Positions 1-7,905 of a stretch of 35,411 bases of DNA are shown piece after piece. A program made the position numbers and the translations under genes. Source of the stretch: Verrucomicrobiota bacterium (GTDB lineage Bacteria > Verrucomicrobiota > Kiritimatiellia > UBA8416 > JABMPJ01); NCBI GenBank assembly GCA_018648805.1, contig JABGQM010000029.1, positions 1 through 35,411 on the forward strand, read 5' to 3'. The first letter of the stretch is position 1. Each line of letters begins with the position of its first letter. The notes under the pieces were generated by a model. The model saw nothing but the letters and a program-made list of their open reading frames with translations. It was not told where the DNA came from and made no database searches.

Positions 1-120
1 GATCTTTTGTATCCATGCCCAAAACATACGCGCCCGGAGACTGAAAGTCCAGCTATCTTTTGTGTATAAAAGACAGGACAAGCCGGCGGGGGCCGCACAT
101 ATACAAGAGGACCGTGATAC

Positions 121-531
121 ATGAAAGAATTGGAAGAGGGCTCAGCCCTGACATTGGATTTCGCTAAACTGGCCAAGGTGGCCGGCAACTGCCCGGACGT
201 GATTCCGGTGGCGGTGCAGCACGCCGATACCCAGGAACTCATTCTCGTGGCCTACACGAATGAGTTGGCGTTCAACGCATCGCTGGCCAAGCGCAGTCTG
301 GTCCTCTGGAGCACGTCACGCAACGAGCTCTGGGAGAAGGGCGCCACGTCGGGGCAGACCTATGACCTGATTGAAGCCTTCGTGAACTGCGAGCAGAACT
401 CGCTGCTCTACACCGTGCGTCCCCGCGCCGGCGGCATCTGCCACACCAGCAATCAGAAAGGCGAACCACGGAACTGCTACTACCGGCGTATCAACGTTGA
501 CTCGCAGGAACTCGAGAACGTAGATCCGTAA
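121..531 (+). CDS. hisI: HisI-like phosphoribosyl-AMP cyclohydrolase, divergent metal site
   Basis: HisI hydrolyses phosphoribosyl-AMP in the third step of histidine synthesis. The 136 residues match a stand-alone HisI domain in length, without a fused HisE. Family landmarks visible are the LxxAYTNELAF stretch, WSTSRNELWEKGATSGQ, and the zinc-ligand region GGICHT with a later Cys in RNCYYRR. The usual magnesium motif D-C-D-x-D is instead N-C-E-x-N (VNCEQNSLL): the cysteine is kept but all three aspartates are changed. The ATG has an AGAGGA ribosome site about 8 nt upstream, and no other his gene is near. It is either a lineage-specific active HisI variant or a paralogue with another activity. 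The family is clear; the reaction is inferred. Confidence 0.82.
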   Translation: MKELEEGSALTLDFAKLAKVAGNCPDVIPVAVQHADTQELILVAYTNELAFNASLAKRSLVLWSTSRNELWEKGATSGQTYDLIEAFVNCEQNSLLYTVRPRAGGICHTSNQKGEPRNCYYRRINVDSQELENVDP

Positions 532-546
532 GGAGATGCTCAACAT

Positions 547-626
547 CCAACAACCAACATCCAACGCCCAACGTCCAAAGAAGACAGCACCAGTTGAAAC
601 ATTGGATGTTGGATGTTGGTTGTTGG
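547..626. repeat. Short pseudo-palindromic repeat element (copy A)
   Basis: Perfect 19-bp inverted arms at 547-565 and 608-626 flank a 42-nt centre. Each arm is built from iterations of a 10-11 bp unit of the TTGGATGTTGG type, and similar units continue to either side. The element fills the gap between the hisI-like gene and the DUF72 gene and ends about 20 nt before the latter's ATG. A related element lies at 32627-32719. It could fold as a hairpin in RNA from either strand. No transposase is present, so it resembles a dispersed miniature repeat. It could also terminate the hisI-like transcript, but no T-run follows. Confidence 0.8.
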
Positions 627-646
627 GCGTTCAGGTATAGACAGAT

Positions 647-1495
647 ATGACGACGGCTTCTGTTAAATGCGGGATAGCGGGCTGGTCCTACAAGGACTGG
701 GACGGCTATGTCTATCCGCGCGGGGTCAAAGACAAGCTGCGCTACGTGGCGCAGTATGTTGATGTGGTCGAAGTCAACAGCACCTTCTACCGTCCCCCGG
801 ACGCGCGCATGGTGGCGAGCTGGGCCGAGCGCACGGCCGACCTGGACGACTTCACATTCACGGCCAAGTTGAACCAGGAGGTCACCCACCGCTTCCGCGT
901 CGAGGCGCCCATGGTGCGCGCCTTCCACGAGGGACTGGCCCCGCTGGTCGAGTGCGGACGCCTCTCGCATCTGCTGGCCCAGTTCCGCTACGACTTCGCC
1001 GACACGCCGGCTACGCGCGCCCATCTGGAGCGTATCTACGACGCCTTCGGGGGCATCACGCATCTCACGCTTGAGCTGCGCCACAACTCGTGGCAAGCGC
1101 CCGGGACCCTCAACTTTCTGCGCGATATGGATCTCACGGTGGCCAACCTGGACTACCCCACCGCACGTGACTCGTTCAACCTGAACCTGTGTGATGTCGG
1201 CCAGGAGGCCTACCTGCGACTGCACGGTCGCAACGCCAAGGCGTGGTTCAGCAAATCGGGACGTGATGACACCTACAACTATCTCTATGGCAAGGAGGAG
1301 ATGGAGGCGATCGCCGTGCGTGCCGCGAAGATTGCCACACTATCCAAATCGCTCACGCTGATCGCGAACAACCACTACCAGGGCAAGGAGTTTGTCAACG
1401 CGCTCGAAGCCCGCGCCCAGCTCTCCGGCAAGAGAGTCGCTGTCCCCCCCACCCTCCTCGAACGTTATCCGCAGTTGGAGAAGATTGCGGAGTGA
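647..1495 (+). CDS. DUF72 family protein
   Basis: A 282-residue protein of the DUF72 (YecE-like) family, which has a TIM-barrel-like fold and no firmly established reaction. Family signatures are the N-terminal CGIAGWSYKDW, then VVEVNSTFYRPP, FTFTAKLNQEVTH, LELRHNSW, and the C-terminal YLRLHGRNAKAW and YNYLYGKEE stretches. Length is normal for the family. The ATG at 647 has only a weak upstream ribosome site because the repeat element ends just before it, so initiation context may be poor. It has no clear operon partner. The family assignment is firm; the cellular role is unknown. Confidence 0.88.
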   Translation: MTTASVKCGIAGWSYKDWDGYVYPRGVKDKLRYVAQYVDVVEVNSTFYRPPDARMVASWAERTADLDDFTFTAKLNQEVTHRFRVEAPMVRAFHEGLAPLVECGRLSHLLAQFRYDFADTPATRAHLERIYDAFGGITHLTLELRHNSWQAPGTLNFLRDMDLTVANLDYPTARDSFNLNLCDVGQEAYLRLHGRNAKAWFSKSGRDDTYNYLYGKEEMEAIAVRAAKIATLSKSLTLIANNHYQGKEFVNALEARAQLSGKRVAVPPTLLERYPQLEKIAE

Positions 1496-1558
1496 GAGAG
1501 GCATAGCGCACGGAGAAGGCACCGCCGCGCTTTCCCCTCAAGGTGCACGCCTTTGCCG

Positions 1559-1586
1559 CAGCTAGCTCGACTCAGCTAGCTCGACT
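1559..1586. repeat. Exact 14-bp tandem duplication over a stop codon
   Basis: Two adjacent identical copies of a 14-bp unit (CAGCTAGCTCGACT) occupy 1559-1572 and 1573-1586. The stop codon of the leftward Gfo/Idh/MocA gene (1572-1574) falls at the junction. Read on the minus strand the duplication gives the C-terminal repeat RASRAS and a reserve copy of the same sequence after the stop. It is probably a replication-slippage duplication. Confidence 0.85.
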
Positions 1587-2987
1587 TGCGCGCCGTTCCT
1601 TGAGTATCCGTTTCCGGTTTTCACGCTCCTCACGGATCGCGATCAGATCGGCCTCCTGAATCGGCTCGAAAGGCTTGGGCATAGCCGGATAGTCGGGTTC
1701 AGCCAACCCGGGAATGAGTGGATCAATGTCTACGGGCTGTTTGCTCTTAAAGCTGAGATTGGCGGCAATGCCGGTGATGATCGACCACGCTCCGGCCCGA
1801 TGATCAGCCGCACGGAGATACTTGTCCTGCGGCGGGTTCGCGGAGAAGATGTCCCCTAGAAGCACCACATCGCCGCCACCATGGCCGCCTTTGCCTGTCC
1901 ACACGTCCACCTCGTAGGCCGGCATGAAGTGAGGAAAGACCCGCGTTGAGGTCCCCTCCTTAACCAGTTCGCCGGGCACGCTGCCATCTCCGTTGATGTA
2001 GACCGTCTCCTGCTTGGTGTGCTCGATCCGTCCGCGCGTCCCATTGAACGTCACGGTGTAGCCCTCCCAGGGCATAAAGGCATGCAGACTATAGCTCATG
2101 CTGGCTCCGGAGCGGTAGTTGACCATGACGTTCATCGTATCCTCGATGTCGATGTCCGGCGAAAAGACACAACGGTCGCGGAGGTAGCCGTCATGCTCCT
2201 CATGGTCCAGATAGAGGCTCTTCAACCCCTCATTGGCGGCCATATCAAGGTAGAAGGGGCAGTGGCTGCTCTCGGGACAGCCGTGGCAGCGCTCGCCACG
2301 GTTATCCAACCCGTAGCGCGCCGCCGTTTCGGGACAATAGTAGTTCCGGCTGCCGACGGCAAAGACCCGCTCGGGCACAGACGAGAGCCACCAGTTGACC
2401 AGATCAAAATGATGCGTGGCCTTGTGTACCATCAGCCCGCCGGAGTTGCTCTTGTTTCGGTGCCAGCGGCGAAAGTAGTCGGCTCCGTGGGTCGTATCCA
2501 GCATCCAATGGAAGTCTACGGAGACCACATTCCCAATCGTGCCCGCCATGAGCAGATCCTTCAGCTGCGTGCTGGGTGGTGCATAGCGATAGTTGAACGT
2601 CACCGTGCAGCTTCGGCCCGTCGCTTTCTCGGTCTCCAGGATCTGCCGACACTTTTCGAGATCCATCGTCATGGGCTTTTCGGTGATGGCGTCGCACCCT
2701 AGCCGCATCGCCCGGCAGATGTAGTCGTGATGATGAGAGTCCCGGGTCGTCACAATCACCGTGTCGGGATTGCACTCGGCAATCATACGATCGAAATCCT
2801 CCGCCGCATAGGCCGTGACGTCCACGCCCAACTCCTTCAGCTCGGCCTGTCGCTTGGCCAGACGCCCCGCGTTGTTGTCGCAAATCCCGAGCAGCGTGCA
2901 CTCCTCCTTGAAGCGCCTGGCGATACCGCCCCAGAACATCTCCGACCGGCCCCCAAGACCAACCTGAACATAGCGCTTCTTCGTCAT
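1572..2987 (-). CDS. Gfo/Idh/MocA family NAD(P)-dependent oxidoreductase with internal cysteine motif
   Basis: A 471-residue protein of the Gfo/Idh/MocA family, which oxidises or reduces sugars, inositols and similar polyols using NAD(P). The N-terminal Rossmann stretch reads KRYVQVGLGGRSEMF, followed by the conserved EKP of ITEKPMT near residue 105 and the substrate-domain GGLMVHKATHHFDLVNWW. An unusual insert around residues 215-245 carries cysteines: NYYCPETA, then ERCHGCPESSHCPFY. These could bind zinc or an Fe-S cluster. The start is placed at the ATG ending at 2987, preceded by AAGGAG with 7-nt spacing, rather than the adjacent in-frame GTG. It is monocistronic; the substrate cannot be deduced. 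Confidence 0.88.
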   Translation of the reverse strand: MTKKRYVQVGLGGRSEMFWGGIARRFKEECTLLGICDNNAGRLAKRQAELKELGVDVTAYAAEDFDRMIAECNPDTVIVTTRDSHHHDYICRAMRLGCDAITEKPMTMDLEKCRQILETEKATGRSCTVTFNYRYAPPSTQLKDLLMAGTIGNVVSVDFHWMLDTTHGADYFRRWHRNKSNSGGLMVHKATHHFDLVNWWLSSVPERVFAVGSRNYYCPETAARYGLDNRGERCHGCPESSHCPFYLDMAANEGLKSLYLDHEEHDGYLRDRCVFSPDIDIEDTMNVMVNYRSGASMSYSLHAFMPWEGYTVTFNGTRGRIEHTKQETVYINGDGSVPGELVKEGTSTRVFPHFMPAYEVDVWTGKGGHGGGDVVLLGDIFSANPPQDKYLRAADHRAGAWSIITGIAANLSFKSKQPVDIDPLIPGLAEPDYPAMPKPFEPIQEADLIAIREERENRKRILKERRASRAS

Positions 2988-3099
2988 CACGTGCTCCTTA
3001 CTGTATATAGCGTTCTGTTAAGACCTTTGCCCAGTTGTGGGACAAGGCGTTAGACATTAGAGGCTGATCCCGAATCAGTAGGCGTTAGGCTAAACTCTT

Positions 3100-3182
3100 C
3101 GTAGCTGCCGACGCAAGCTTCCCGTAGTCTCCGACGCCCCTTTCCGCGCCACCTTGACGCGATAGCGGGGGGCGCGACTACG
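3100..3182. repeat. Short degenerate direct and inverted repeats upstream of the phosphatase gene
   Basis: In the 2988-3250 gap a 15-nt direct repeat (CGTAG...CCGACGC at 3100-3114 and 3123-3137, 12 of 15 identical) is followed by inverted segments: CGTAGTC at 3123-3129 against GACTACG at 3176-3182, and GCGCC at 3146-3150 against GGCGC at 3171-3175. No convincing promoter or gene is visible. This may be a decayed dispersed repeat or a structured leader. Confidence 0.4.
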
Positions 3183-3250
3183 AGAGATGGGCCTCGTGGT
3201 TAAGGTTCCGGCTGGATACATGGGCCTGCGGGCGTGTATGATCCCGCCTC

Positions 3251-3901
3251 ATGAAAGTATGGATTGTACGGCATGCAGAGTCGCAAGGGAACGCCACAGG
3301 CAACTACTCGACAGCGGTCAGTGACTCGCTCTCCGAGAAGGGCCACACGCAGGCTGCCACCCTGGCCCAAAGCCTGGCCTCCCAAGACTTCGACCGGATC
3401 ATCGTAAGCCCGTTGCAACGTACTATGGAGAGCGTGACGCCGTACCTCCAGATGACACAACAGCGTGCTGAGCTCTGGCCAGAGATCACCGAAGCGTGCT
3501 GGCACCCGGAACGGGAGGCGCCCGCCGACGCGTGGCGTACGCAGCCCGCGCCTTTGCCCGCCACACTCTCCCCCTTGTTCTACTACCGTGACGCCGCAGC
3601 CATCCGACCCGCCCATCCCGAATCATTTGGCGAGGGGCTGTGCCGAGTCCGTGACGCGCTGAACCTGCTGGAGAACCTGGGACGGGACCAGGACGCATCG
3701 ATCCTGATGGTGACGCATGGCCACTTCATCCGTGAGCTGCTGAACCTGATGCTGGATACGGATACGATCCGTGACTTCCCGCACGACAACTGCGGCATCA
3801 CCGGACTCAGATTCGACGGCCGATGGAGACTGGACTTCTCCAATCGCCTCTTACCCGCGCTTACCCAAGCGGCACAGCCACGGGGTCATGCCGTAGACTG
3901 A
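3251..3901 (+). CDS. Histidine phosphatase (phosphoglycerate mutase-like) family protein
   Basis: A 216-residue member of the histidine phosphatase superfamily, which acts through a phosphohistidine intermediate. The catalytic RHG-type motif is WIVRHAESQGN at residues 4-14. The second arginine lies in VSPLQRTMES, and the second histidine in MVTHGHFIREL near residue 157. Substrates in this superfamily range from phosphoglycerate and fructose 2,6-bisphosphate to nucleotides and phosphoproteins, and nothing here singles one out. No clear ribosome site precedes the ATG. It is convergent with the molybdenum-cofactor operon and probably functionally unrelated to it. Confidence 0.87.
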   Translation: MKVWIVRHAESQGNATGNYSTAVSDSLSEKGHTQAATLAQSLASQDFDRIIVSPLQRTMESVTPYLQMTQQRAELWPEITEACWHPEREAPADAWRTQPAPLPATLSPLFYYRDAAAIRPAHPESFGEGLCRVRDALNLLENLGRDQDASILMVTHGHFIRELLNLMLDTDTIRDFPHDNCGITGLRFDGRWRLDFSNRLLPALTQAAQPRGHAVD

Positions 3902-4209
3902 ATGGTACGGCCCCATGCTTGCGAGTCTCAAAGTCTATGGACATACGAACCTCACGCGCTTCTGAGCGCTGATCGCCTCGACAGGCGGTGAGTTCCGCAT
4001 CTACAGTCTCCTATTGGTATGTGATGGCCTGGACCGATCATCCGAATGCCATCCGAGGCACCGGTCGTCAACTGTAGCAACTGGTGCGGTTGAGCGGAAG
4101 AGACGAGCGATCACACTCCCCTACCCCACTCCTAATCGTAACTACGCGCGTAATCGCAATCGGTTCGGTAGCGGCCCATAGGGACGCCAAGGCTGGAGGG
4201 CAAGGTGTG
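3902..4209. other. Intergenic region between convergent genes
   Basis: About 300 nt separate the histidine phosphatase stop from the end of mobBA. I see two tiny adjacent inverted repeats: GCGCT/AGCGC near 3958-3971 and CGCCT/AGGCG at 3974-3978 and 3983-3987. They could end phosphatase transcription. No credible coding sequence or known RNA is visible. Confidence 0.5.
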
Positions 4210-4237
4210 GGGGTCTGCGGGTCTACCTGCAGACCCC
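4210..4237 (-). terminator. Hairpin overlapping the mobBA stop codon
   Basis: Perfect 9-bp inverted arms GGGGTCTGC (4210-4218) and GCAGACCCC (4229-4237) with a 10-nt loop cover the end of the leftward cofactor operon, including the mobBA stop at 4223-4225. No T-run follows, so it may be a weak terminator or an mRNA 3'-end stabiliser. Confidence 0.6.
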
Positions 4238-5272
4238 GCCACCACGAGTGTTTGCGGCAGCCAGGTCTTCCGCCGTGTTTACATTCGTCCACGACGCTTG
4301 AAGTCCTTGTGGCACCACGGGCGACGACACGTTGTCGGCCGACGCCATATCCACAGGTCGGCGCATACACTCCAACTGCGCAAAGCTCCGAAAATCGTAA
4401 TAGGCGAGTAGCGGCTCGGGAGCAGGTGCGTCGGTAAGCTGGGGCAGCACCGCCCATACGCCGGGACGCCGCTGGTCAAGAATCCAGCGCACCGCGTCGC
4501 CGGTGAGGAGCGGCAGATCGCACGGGATGAACAGCCATGACGCCTGCGGCATCCATCGTGTGGCGGCCAGTATGCCGGCCAGGGGGCCGCGCCGTCCCGG
4601 TATATCACACAGGACCGGCAGGGATTGTGCGGACGCAGGTAGGTCACCGGCGCCCAGTAGGGCGATGCCGTCAACATGGGGTTTAACCGTCTCAATCGCA
4701 CGTTCCAGCCATGTCTGACCACCGCTGGTCTGCAGGTGCTTGGGTTTACCAAAACGCGTGCTGCCGCCACCGATCAGGATTCCGGCATACACTGGAGCCT
4801 TCTGCCAGGCGTCAGGCAGCCAGGCGTCAATCATCTCCAGGACGATCCGGACACGGTCCTCATCGCGCTTTAACACCCGTTGGATACCCGTGGTTTCTGG
4901 TGGCGGGGGTGCGTCGTCCTCGCCGCAGAGCCAGACCTTGTATGGCAGCGGCGTGGTCTTGTGCCCCTCGGCAATGATGATGTCATAGTGAGGACCCAAC
5001 CGGCGAAGCAGCGTATCAAGCGAGATATCGCCACGCCTGTGTGCGCGAAAGAAGGCTTGCTCCGGGCCCCGTATGAAGACATCCGCACCTGCCTTAAAGA
5101 ACCGGTCCGTGTCTTTGCCTTCGCAATCGATGTTGAGGCCATGCACATCATGTTTGATGATGCCCACCTTCAACCCCCTCGCACAGAGGGCCTCGATGAC
5201 CGGCACGATGACGGTGGTCTTGCCTGCCCCGCTGTAGCCACTGATGCAGAATATCGGGTAGTGATCCATCAT
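4223..5272 (-). CDS. mobBA: MobB-MobA fusion: molybdopterin-guanine dinucleotide biosynthesis
   Basis: MobA attaches GMP to molybdopterin to make the guanine dinucleotide cofactor used by DMSO-reductase-family enzymes; MobB is an accessory GTP-binding protein. Residues 1-165 are MobB, with the P-loop GYSGAGKTT near residue 12, KHDVHG, and DIIIAEGHK. Residues 170-345 are MobA, with the nucleotidyltransferase signature LIGGGSTRFGKPK, LCDIPGRRGPLAGI and FIPCDLPLL. The order is B then A in one chain. I chose the ATG ending at 5272: the upstream stop overlaps it as ATGATGA, implying translational coupling. An ATG one codon later is equally possible. Both molybdoenzymes in this window belong to the class that needs this cofactor. 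Confidence 0.92.
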   Translation of the reverse strand: MMDHYPIFCISGYSGAGKTTVIVPVIEALCARGLKVGIIKHDVHGLNIDCEGKDTDRFFKAGADVFIRGPEQAFFRAHRRGDISLDTLLRRLGPHYDIIIAEGHKTTPLPYKVWLCGEDDAPPPPETTGIQRVLKRDEDRVRIVLEMIDAWLPDAWQKAPVYAGILIGGGSTRFGKPKHLQTSGGQTWLERAIETVKPHVDGIALLGAGDLPASAQSLPVLCDIPGRRGPLAGILAATRWMPQASWLFIPCDLPLLTGDAVRWILDQRRPGVWAVLPQLTDAPAPEPLLAYYDFRSFAQLECMRRPVDMASADNVSSPVVPQGLQASWTNVNTAEDLAAANTRGGGVCR

Positions 5273-6237
5273 GCCGACGCCTCGGGCGGTCGGCCACAAT
5301 CGGTGGGATCGCCCCGCAGCTTCTTGATGCCATGGCCCAGTGCGGGCAGAAGGGTCTCCAGGTTCTGTGTGGACCCGCGTTCCGAGCCGGGCAGGCTGAG
5401 CACGAGCGTAGACCCGCAGATGCCGGATGTGGCACGCGAGAGCATGGCATGCGGCGTCACCTTCAGCGACGCCTGCCGCATGGCCTCATCGAGCCCCGGC
5501 GTCGGACGATCCACCACCGCGGACACCGCTTCGGGGGTAACATCGCGGGGTGAGAAACCCGTCCCCCCCACCGCGCACACGAGGTCAATCGTATGCCCAG
5601 TCGCGTAGTGCTTGATACGCGCTTCAATCTGCTCCTGCTCATCGGGAATAATCTCCAGTGCATAGAGGTGCGCACCCAACTCTCTGCCCAGGAGGGCCGC
5701 CACCGCGGGTCCGGCCGTATCCTCAGCCTCGCCCCGTGAACAACGGTCGCTGATGGTCAGCACGACACACTGCACGGCGGTCCGCGGTACGGCTTCAACG
5801 ACCGTCACCTCGTCGCCGGTATTCAGCGTGCCGCCCTCGAGTACCCGGGCAAACACCCCGCGGCGTGGCATGATGCAGTCGCCGGTCTGGTGATAGATCG
5901 CACAGTGAGCATGGCAGACCTTACCGATCTGGGTCAGCGAGACCACCACATCGTCCCCGAGACGAAGGCGGCTCCCGAGTCCGAGCTCATCGAGATTGAT
6001 ACCGGACAGGACGATGTTCTCGGCGAAATCGCCGGCTTTCAGGTCGGGCAGTCCTTTAGCGCGCATGATTTCCACGTCGGATGCCGCCAGCAGACTGACC
6101 TGCCGGTGCCAGTCGCCGGCATGGGCGTCCCCATCAATGCCGTGGTTCGTGACAAGTCGCGCGGTATCGACGGGTGTCTTGCGTTCGCCCTTCTTCGCGC
6201 TCACGCAGATAGCCTGGATGTTGCCTTTGTCACTCAT
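5269..6237 (-). CDS. MOSC domain fused to MogA/MoaB molybdopterin adenylyltransferase
   Basis: Two domains in 322 residues. Residues 1-145 are a MOSC domain, recognised by GDAHAGDWHRQVSLL, GDFAENIVLSG, and the conserved cysteine in KVCHAHCAIY. MOSC domains are linked to sulfur transfer and molybdenum cofactor handling. Residues 153-310 are MogA/MoaB, which adenylylates molybdopterin before metal insertion: VLTISDRCSRGEAEDTAGP, then AVGGTGFSPRDVTPEA and LPGSERG. The stop of moaC and the start here share a base (TGATG), and the gene overlaps mobBA by 4 nt. Fusing the two activities suggests channelling of the intermediate, which is inference. MoeA, the partner in metal insertion, is in the same operon. 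Confidence 0.92.
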   Translation of the reverse strand: MSDKGNIQAICVSAKKGERKTPVDTARLVTNHGIDGDAHAGDWHRQVSLLAASDVEIMRAKGLPDLKAGDFAENIVLSGINLDELGLGSRLRLGDDVVVSLTQIGKVCHAHCAIYHQTGDCIMPRRGVFARVLEGGTLNTGDEVTVVEAVPRTAVQCVVLTISDRCSRGEAEDTAGPAVAALLGRELGAHLYALEIIPDEQEQIEARIKHYATGHTIDLVCAVGGTGFSPRDVTPEAVSAVVDRPTPGLDEAMRQASLKVTPHAMLSRATSGICGSTLVLSLPGSERGSTQNLETLLPALGHGIKKLRGDPTDCGRPPEASA

Positions 6238-6734
6238 CAGGAGATCCCCTCATCATTGGCCTGCCAGGTGCCAGACTTTCCGCCGACTTTCTCCAGCAGG
6301 CGAACCGATTCAATTGTGATGCCTTTGCCCGCCGCCTTGCACATGTCATACACCGTCAGGGCCGCCACGGAGACAGCCGTCATCGCCTCCATTTCCACCC
6401 CGGTCGTGTGGTGACAGCGCACAAACGATTCCAGCCGTACCGTGTCGCCCTCCAGTGCAGCCTCGATGCGGACCACACTCAGTGGAATCTGGTGACACAA
6501 CGGAATCAGGCTCGAGGTCTGCTTGGCCGCCATGATACCGGCCAGGCGGGCGGTTTCCAGTACACCTCCCTTGGCGACAGCCCCGGTACGCTGTAGCTGA
6601 TCGGCGATCAGCGCGCCGACACGGACGATGGCCTCGGCGCGTGCGGTTCGTTCAGTGGGTGCTTTGTGCCCCACGTCAACCATGCGCGCACGGCCATCTT
6701 CAGAGACATGAGAGAACTCGGGTAGGTCAGGCAT
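6237..6734 (-). CDS. moaC: MoaC, cyclic pyranopterin monophosphate synthase
   Basis: MoaC converts the MoaA product, 3',8-cyclo-dihydro-GTP, into cyclic pyranopterin monophosphate. The 165 residues contain all family hallmarks: MVDVGHKAPTERTA at residues 18-31, KGGVLETARLAGIMAAK, SSLIPLCHQIPL, MEAMTAVSVAALTVYDMCKA, and the C-terminal KVGGKSG. GGAGG sits 7 nt before the ATG, inside the end of the 67-residue ORF, which overlaps it by 8 nt. The coding region ends in a one-base overlap with the MOSC-Mog gene. Confidence 0.95.
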   Translation of the reverse strand: MPDLPEFSHVSEDGRARMVDVGHKAPTERTARAEAIVRVGALIADQLQRTGAVAKGGVLETARLAGIMAAKQTSSLIPLCHQIPLSVVRIEAALEGDTVRLESFVRCHHTTGVEMEAMTAVSVAALTVYDMCKAAGKGITIESVRLLEKVGGKSGTWQANDEGIS

Positions 6735-6930
6735 CGGATTCCTCCGGTGTGATAGGTGTTATAAACGTCTGTTTCAGATAGCGCCATGCTTGCGGCGTGT
6801 ATGCCATGCCGGTTCCTGCGACTATGCCAACCAGGAAGCTCGAGGGCAGGAGCACCGCGCACGCAGCGGTCAGCAGAGCGGCCGCGAAAGCGAAGCGGTC
6901 GGGCACGATATCCCCCACGAAGCGCATCAT
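6727..6930 (-). CDS. Small hydrophobic protein embedded in the moa operon
   Basis: I do not recognise this 67-residue protein. It has a short charged N-terminus (MMRFVGDIVPDRF), then a nearly continuous hydrophobic stretch from about residue 13 to 45 that could form one long or two short membrane helices, and a polar tail ending PEESDA. It looks genuinely translated: GAGGA lies 7 nt before its ATG, it begins 9 nt after the moaA stop, and its last 8 nt overlap moaC, whose ribosome site it carries. It could be a membrane anchor, a small transporter subunit, or only a coupling device between moaA and moaC. Confidence 0.65.
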   Translation of the reverse strand: MMRFVGDIVPDRFAFAAALLTAACAVLLPSSFLVGIVAGTGMAYTPQAWRYLKQTFITPITPEESDA

Positions 6931-6939
6931 GTCGCGTCC

Positions 6940-7905
6940 TCAGCCCCCGATGGCGGCCATCGAGACCGACTGCTTGAAGTGCACCCCTGAACGCTTGCAC
7001 CCTAACGCCTGCCGCACGGTCGTTAGCAGGGAATCACTGGACTCGCCCTGCAGCATCGGCCGGATGTCATGGCCTTCTTCACGTGCCAGGCATCCCATCA
7101 ACCGACCGCTGGCGGTCAACCGCAGGCGGGAGCAGTCAGAGCAGAACTGGTCGCTACACGGTGAGATGAAGCCGGCCACACCCTCGACACCGTCCGTAGC
7201 GCGCACGGCATAGCGCTGGGCCGACGAACCAGCCGTGCGCGGATATGAGGTCAGTTCGAATGCCGGTGTCAGCATGCGGTGCACGGTCTTGGTGGGCACA
7301 AAGTGCTCCTCGAACAGCTCCGCGCCATAGCCGATTGGCATGAGCTCCAGGAACCGCAGTTCACACCCTCGCTTCAACGCAAACGTCAGTACATCGCGTA
7401 CTTCGTGCTCGTTGATTCCCTGCATGACCACCATGTTCAACTTGACCGGCCGCAGATCGGCTTCAAGCGCGGCGTCGATTCCCGCGACGGTTGCATCCAC
7501 ACTGTCACTGCGCGTGATACGCTCAAAGGTCCCAGGTTCCAGCGCGTCGAGGCTGATGTTGACGCGATCAAGACCGGCCGCCTTCAGGGGGGCGGCCATA
7601 CTGGCCAAGCGCTGCGCATTCGTGGTCAGGGCCAGATCAGGAATGCCAAGCTCGGACAGCATGGCCACCAGCTCCACAATGCCCTTGCGCGCCAGCGGGT
7701 CGCCTCCCGTCAGGCGGACCTTGCGCACATCGTACGCGACCTGCAACTGCGCCACGAAATCTTTGATCTCCTCAAAGCTGATGATCTCATCATGGCCACA
7801 GAAGGGCACGCCCGCCGCGGGCATGCAGTATCGGCAGCGCAGCTGACAGCGGTCCGTAACCGAGATCCGCAAGGACAATACAGGTTTGTAGATCGATGCG
7901 ATCAT
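6940..7905 (-). CDS. moaA: MoaA, GTP 3',8-cyclase (radical SAM)
   Basis: MoaA is the radical-SAM enzyme that cyclises GTP in the first step of molybdenum cofactor synthesis. The N-terminal cluster motif C-x3-C-x2-C is in TDRCQLRCRYCMP. RLTGGDPLARKG is the SAM-binding GGxP-like region. The second cluster is supplied by CSDQFCSDCSRLRL and, 13 residues on, GCL. The chain ends in the functionally important GG (SMAAIGG). The ATG ending at 7905 is chosen because GGGGAG precedes it by 8 nt and it forms an ATGA overlap with the moeA stop; an in-frame GTG five codons upstream is less likely. moaD and moaE are absent from the operon and must lie elsewhere. Confidence 0.95.
   Translation of the reverse strand: MIASIYKPVLSLRISVTDRCQLRCRYCMPAAGVPFCGHDEIISFEEIKDFVAQLQVAYDVRKVRLTGGDPLARKGIVELVAMLSELGIPDLALTTNAQRLASMAAPLKAAGLDRVNISLDALEPGTFERITRSDSVDATVAGIDAALEADLRPVKLNMVVMQGINEHEVRDVLTFALKRGCELRFLELMPIGYGAELFEEHFVPTKTVHRMLTPAFELTSYPRTAGSSAQRYAVRATDGVEGVAGFISPCSDQFCSDCSRLRLTASGRLMGCLAREEGHDIRPMLQGESSDSLLTTVRQALGCKRSGVHFKQSVSMAAIGG

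Noticed and set aside
541..640. CRISPR-like repeats
   Set aside because: Units are contiguous iterations without unique spacers and form a single inverted pair, so this is a palindromic repeat.
4084..4437. Plus-strand open frame beginning in the intergenic gap and entering mobBA
   Set aside because: No ribosome site and no domain; most of it is antisense to the MobA part.
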